Part shown: positions 62,193 through 64,000 of the stretch, piece by piece
How the letters are laid out: each line of letters starts with the position of its first letter
Position numbering within the stretch: position 1 is the first letter of the stretch
NCBI GenBank assembly: GCA_034440615.1
Contig: JAOTOM010005112.1
Location: forward strand, 930,735-994,734
Direction of reading: 5' to 3'
DNA length: 64,000 nucleotides
Origin: Ashinkailepas kermadecensis
Lineage: Eukaryota; Arthropoda; Thecostraca; Neolepadidae
The notes under the pieces: model-generated
Told to the model about the DNA's origin: nothing
The model's database searches: none
What the model saw: the letters and a program-made list of their open reading frames with translations, nothing else
Program-made: the position numbers and the translations under genes

Positions 62193-64000
62193 CTGTTACC
62201 CTCCTCCTCACTCCACACCAGTGGCGTCGCCACGAAATTCTTCCAGGGGGGGCAATATTGATAGGGGGCCTCCTGCTCCCGAAAGGGGGCCTCCACTGTG
62301 TTAGGGCCTCCTATTGATTTTTTAGGCTCTTAGTATGGTTCCAGAATGGGGAACATGGCTTCATATTGATGTCTTGTTTGTTCTTGGCATGGTGCATCAT
62401 TTACGCAAAGTGCAATACCATGAATCTTTTTTTTCGCTGAGAACTGAGTCATACCAGGGTATAAATATGCAAACGTGCATAAATACGTCAGTGCCAAAAC
62501 AAACCAATATCTTTATGCTTTATCGACGAGAAGAATCTTCCCGCTGGCCTCTAGATTACAGCGGGCTGGTGGGGCTGGTGCTGAGCATATCTTAAAGATA
62601 TCTCCCATTGATCAACCCATTTCTATGTCCACCAAGTTTAACTGAATATCGCTAGGTTCATCACTACTGTTAGTCATTCCCACCAGCTTGATCTCATAAA
62701 CAAGCTTAAACGGTAATTTCTCAGTCCTAGGACGACAATTTCGCGAAGGTGACAACGAGAAGTGGATTGAATTGGTTTTCTGATCATCTTAGGAATTTAT
62801 TTATTTTTATAACATTTGGTGCTGGCTGCAAGGCACTTGGCACAGAAGCTAAAGTCATAAATCATCCGCTAATAAATTCACGGCAAGAACAAGCATTGAA
62901 CAACAATGCATCAATGGCAATGCAACAATGTAACAATGACAATACAACAATGTAACAATGACAATACACAAATAACGCAAAACCTTCAAATTCCACGCAG
63001 TCACGTCCATGGTTTTCACTGTGCTGTACCGTTTTGTAAAGTATGTCGCTGAGAAGGCATTGAAGATGGGAAGCTCTAATCATACAGGCCGTAATCACAG
63101 AAGACAATTTTGCAGGAAGAAAATACATTTAAAAACTTCATTTCTCTCATTTAATATCTGGCATCGGTGTTGTTTTGTATGCTTGTGAAGGGAATTTGCC
63201 CCTCAATGATGGCTTTGCTCCATGCGCGTATGTTTCGGAAAATTATTGAGGGCCAGTGACGTACCTATATTTGCGTCAAGGGGAGGGCAAACGTATTTGG
63301 AGGGGTCCACCTACTCAATAAAAGGTCTTCCGATTTCGACCACTATTTTGTCAAGGGGACCTTTTTATGTAAAATAATTAGTGACCAACAAAATTATCCG
63401 GTCGAGGGGCCTAATCTACCACTATCGTTTATGATTCGTCGGATTTCAACCCTGACTCCCCCACCCTATTCGAATGTATTCTTTTGGCATCCCTTGATAA
63501 GTCACCTTGCACTGCTGAAATTACACCTACACAGATCACTTTAAAATGTAAAATTTACCAATTTCAGACATTCCAGTTCATAGTGCCCGGTCGCCACGAC
63601 ACCAGCGTTAGTGCATGTGCACAACCATCTTGCGCATTCGGCGCATTCGCCACACTTCGTGCGATGCTACGGATTCTGCTGGGTCTCCTACACTTTGCTA
63701 ATTGCTGCCACATGATAGACTTGCGCCTTATCTGACGTGATGAAATGCTTTGTATGGGCGTTCGCTGCGAAAATTCGATTAATTAAATTCGATCACTAGT
63801 TCCCTACTTCCCATATTTTATGATGAGGAAATGCGGATAACCGCTGAGCTTTGATGCACCTCATATCTTTGATTAAACATGCTTCCAGGTTGGCTACCGA
63901 ACCGAGGCCCTGCCTAAGTGCACTTCTTTGGACCCGTTTCGTATTTCTTCGTCTACGGATGTGTCTTAGGGCTCCAATCTATTTTTGTTCGAGGCCCAAC
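62193..64000. other. intergenic, transposon-like ends
   Basis: CAGTGGCGTCGCCACGAAAT at 62219 and CCAGTGACGTACCTATATTT at 63253 resemble common ends of degraded transposons, each next to a G-rich run. CAATGTAACAATGACAATAC repeats at 62915-62970. No gene was recognised. Confidence 0.5.

Overview
The window is from an animal nuclear genome, most likely an arthropod. The reasons are split genes with GT-AG introns, tRNA-derived SINEs, CR1- and Jockey-type LINE remnants, a Tc1-like transposon, and many scattered CCTAA/TTAGG words such as those found near arthropod-type telomeric DNA. The species cannot be fixed from the sequence. Exons are GC-rich, with C or G at third positions; introns and intergenic DNA are AT-rich and crowded with tandem repeats and transposon debris. 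No bacterial or viral gene was recognised.

Five host genes were rebuilt by joining exons across splice sites whose phases agree. (1) 360-1057 (+): last exon of a Hedgehog gene, the C-terminal autoprocessing (Hint) domain plus sterol-recognition tail. (2) 21411-3359 (-): a complete seven-exon GPR143/OA1-type G-protein-coupled receptor, tail to tail with Hedgehog. (3) 40724-49001 (+): a four-exon BOD1/BOD1L-like protein with an N-terminal Shg1-type domain and a very large, low-complexity last exon. (4) 52795-50923 (-): two-exon ZNHIT1 (SRCAP/SWR1 subunit), tail to tail with the BOD1-like gene. (5) 55794-52958 (-): three-exon GTF2H5 (TFIIH subunit TTDA/Tfb5), 162 bp upstream of ZNHIT1 on the same strand.

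Layout: 1-359 Hedgehog intron; 1058-3358 spacer with a SINE; 3359-21411 GPR143, whose introns hold at least eight minisatellites, a SINE and a LINE remnant; 21412-22980 upstream of GPR143, nothing recognised; 22980-25760 a degenerate GGGGCCCC-type repeat field; 25760-40700 a gene-free transposon-rich stretch (inverted-end elements, a fold-back element, a Tc1-like element, a three-copy 480 bp family); 40724-55815 the BOD1-like, ZNHIT1 and GTF2H5 cluster; 55815-64000 transposon-rich DNA with a CR1-like LINE and second copies of two families seen earlier.

The most unusual observation is in the GPR143 gene. Intron 2 (18374/18375 to 19808) is built mostly from two tandem arrays, one made of copies of its own 5' splice junction and the other of copies of its own 3' splice junction. 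A third array beside exon 6 appears to repeat that exon's acceptor. The genes are housekeeping or developmental and do not form one pathway, although ZNHIT1 (chromatin remodelling), GTF2H5 (transcription and repair) and the BOD1-like protein are all nuclear proteins and lie together.
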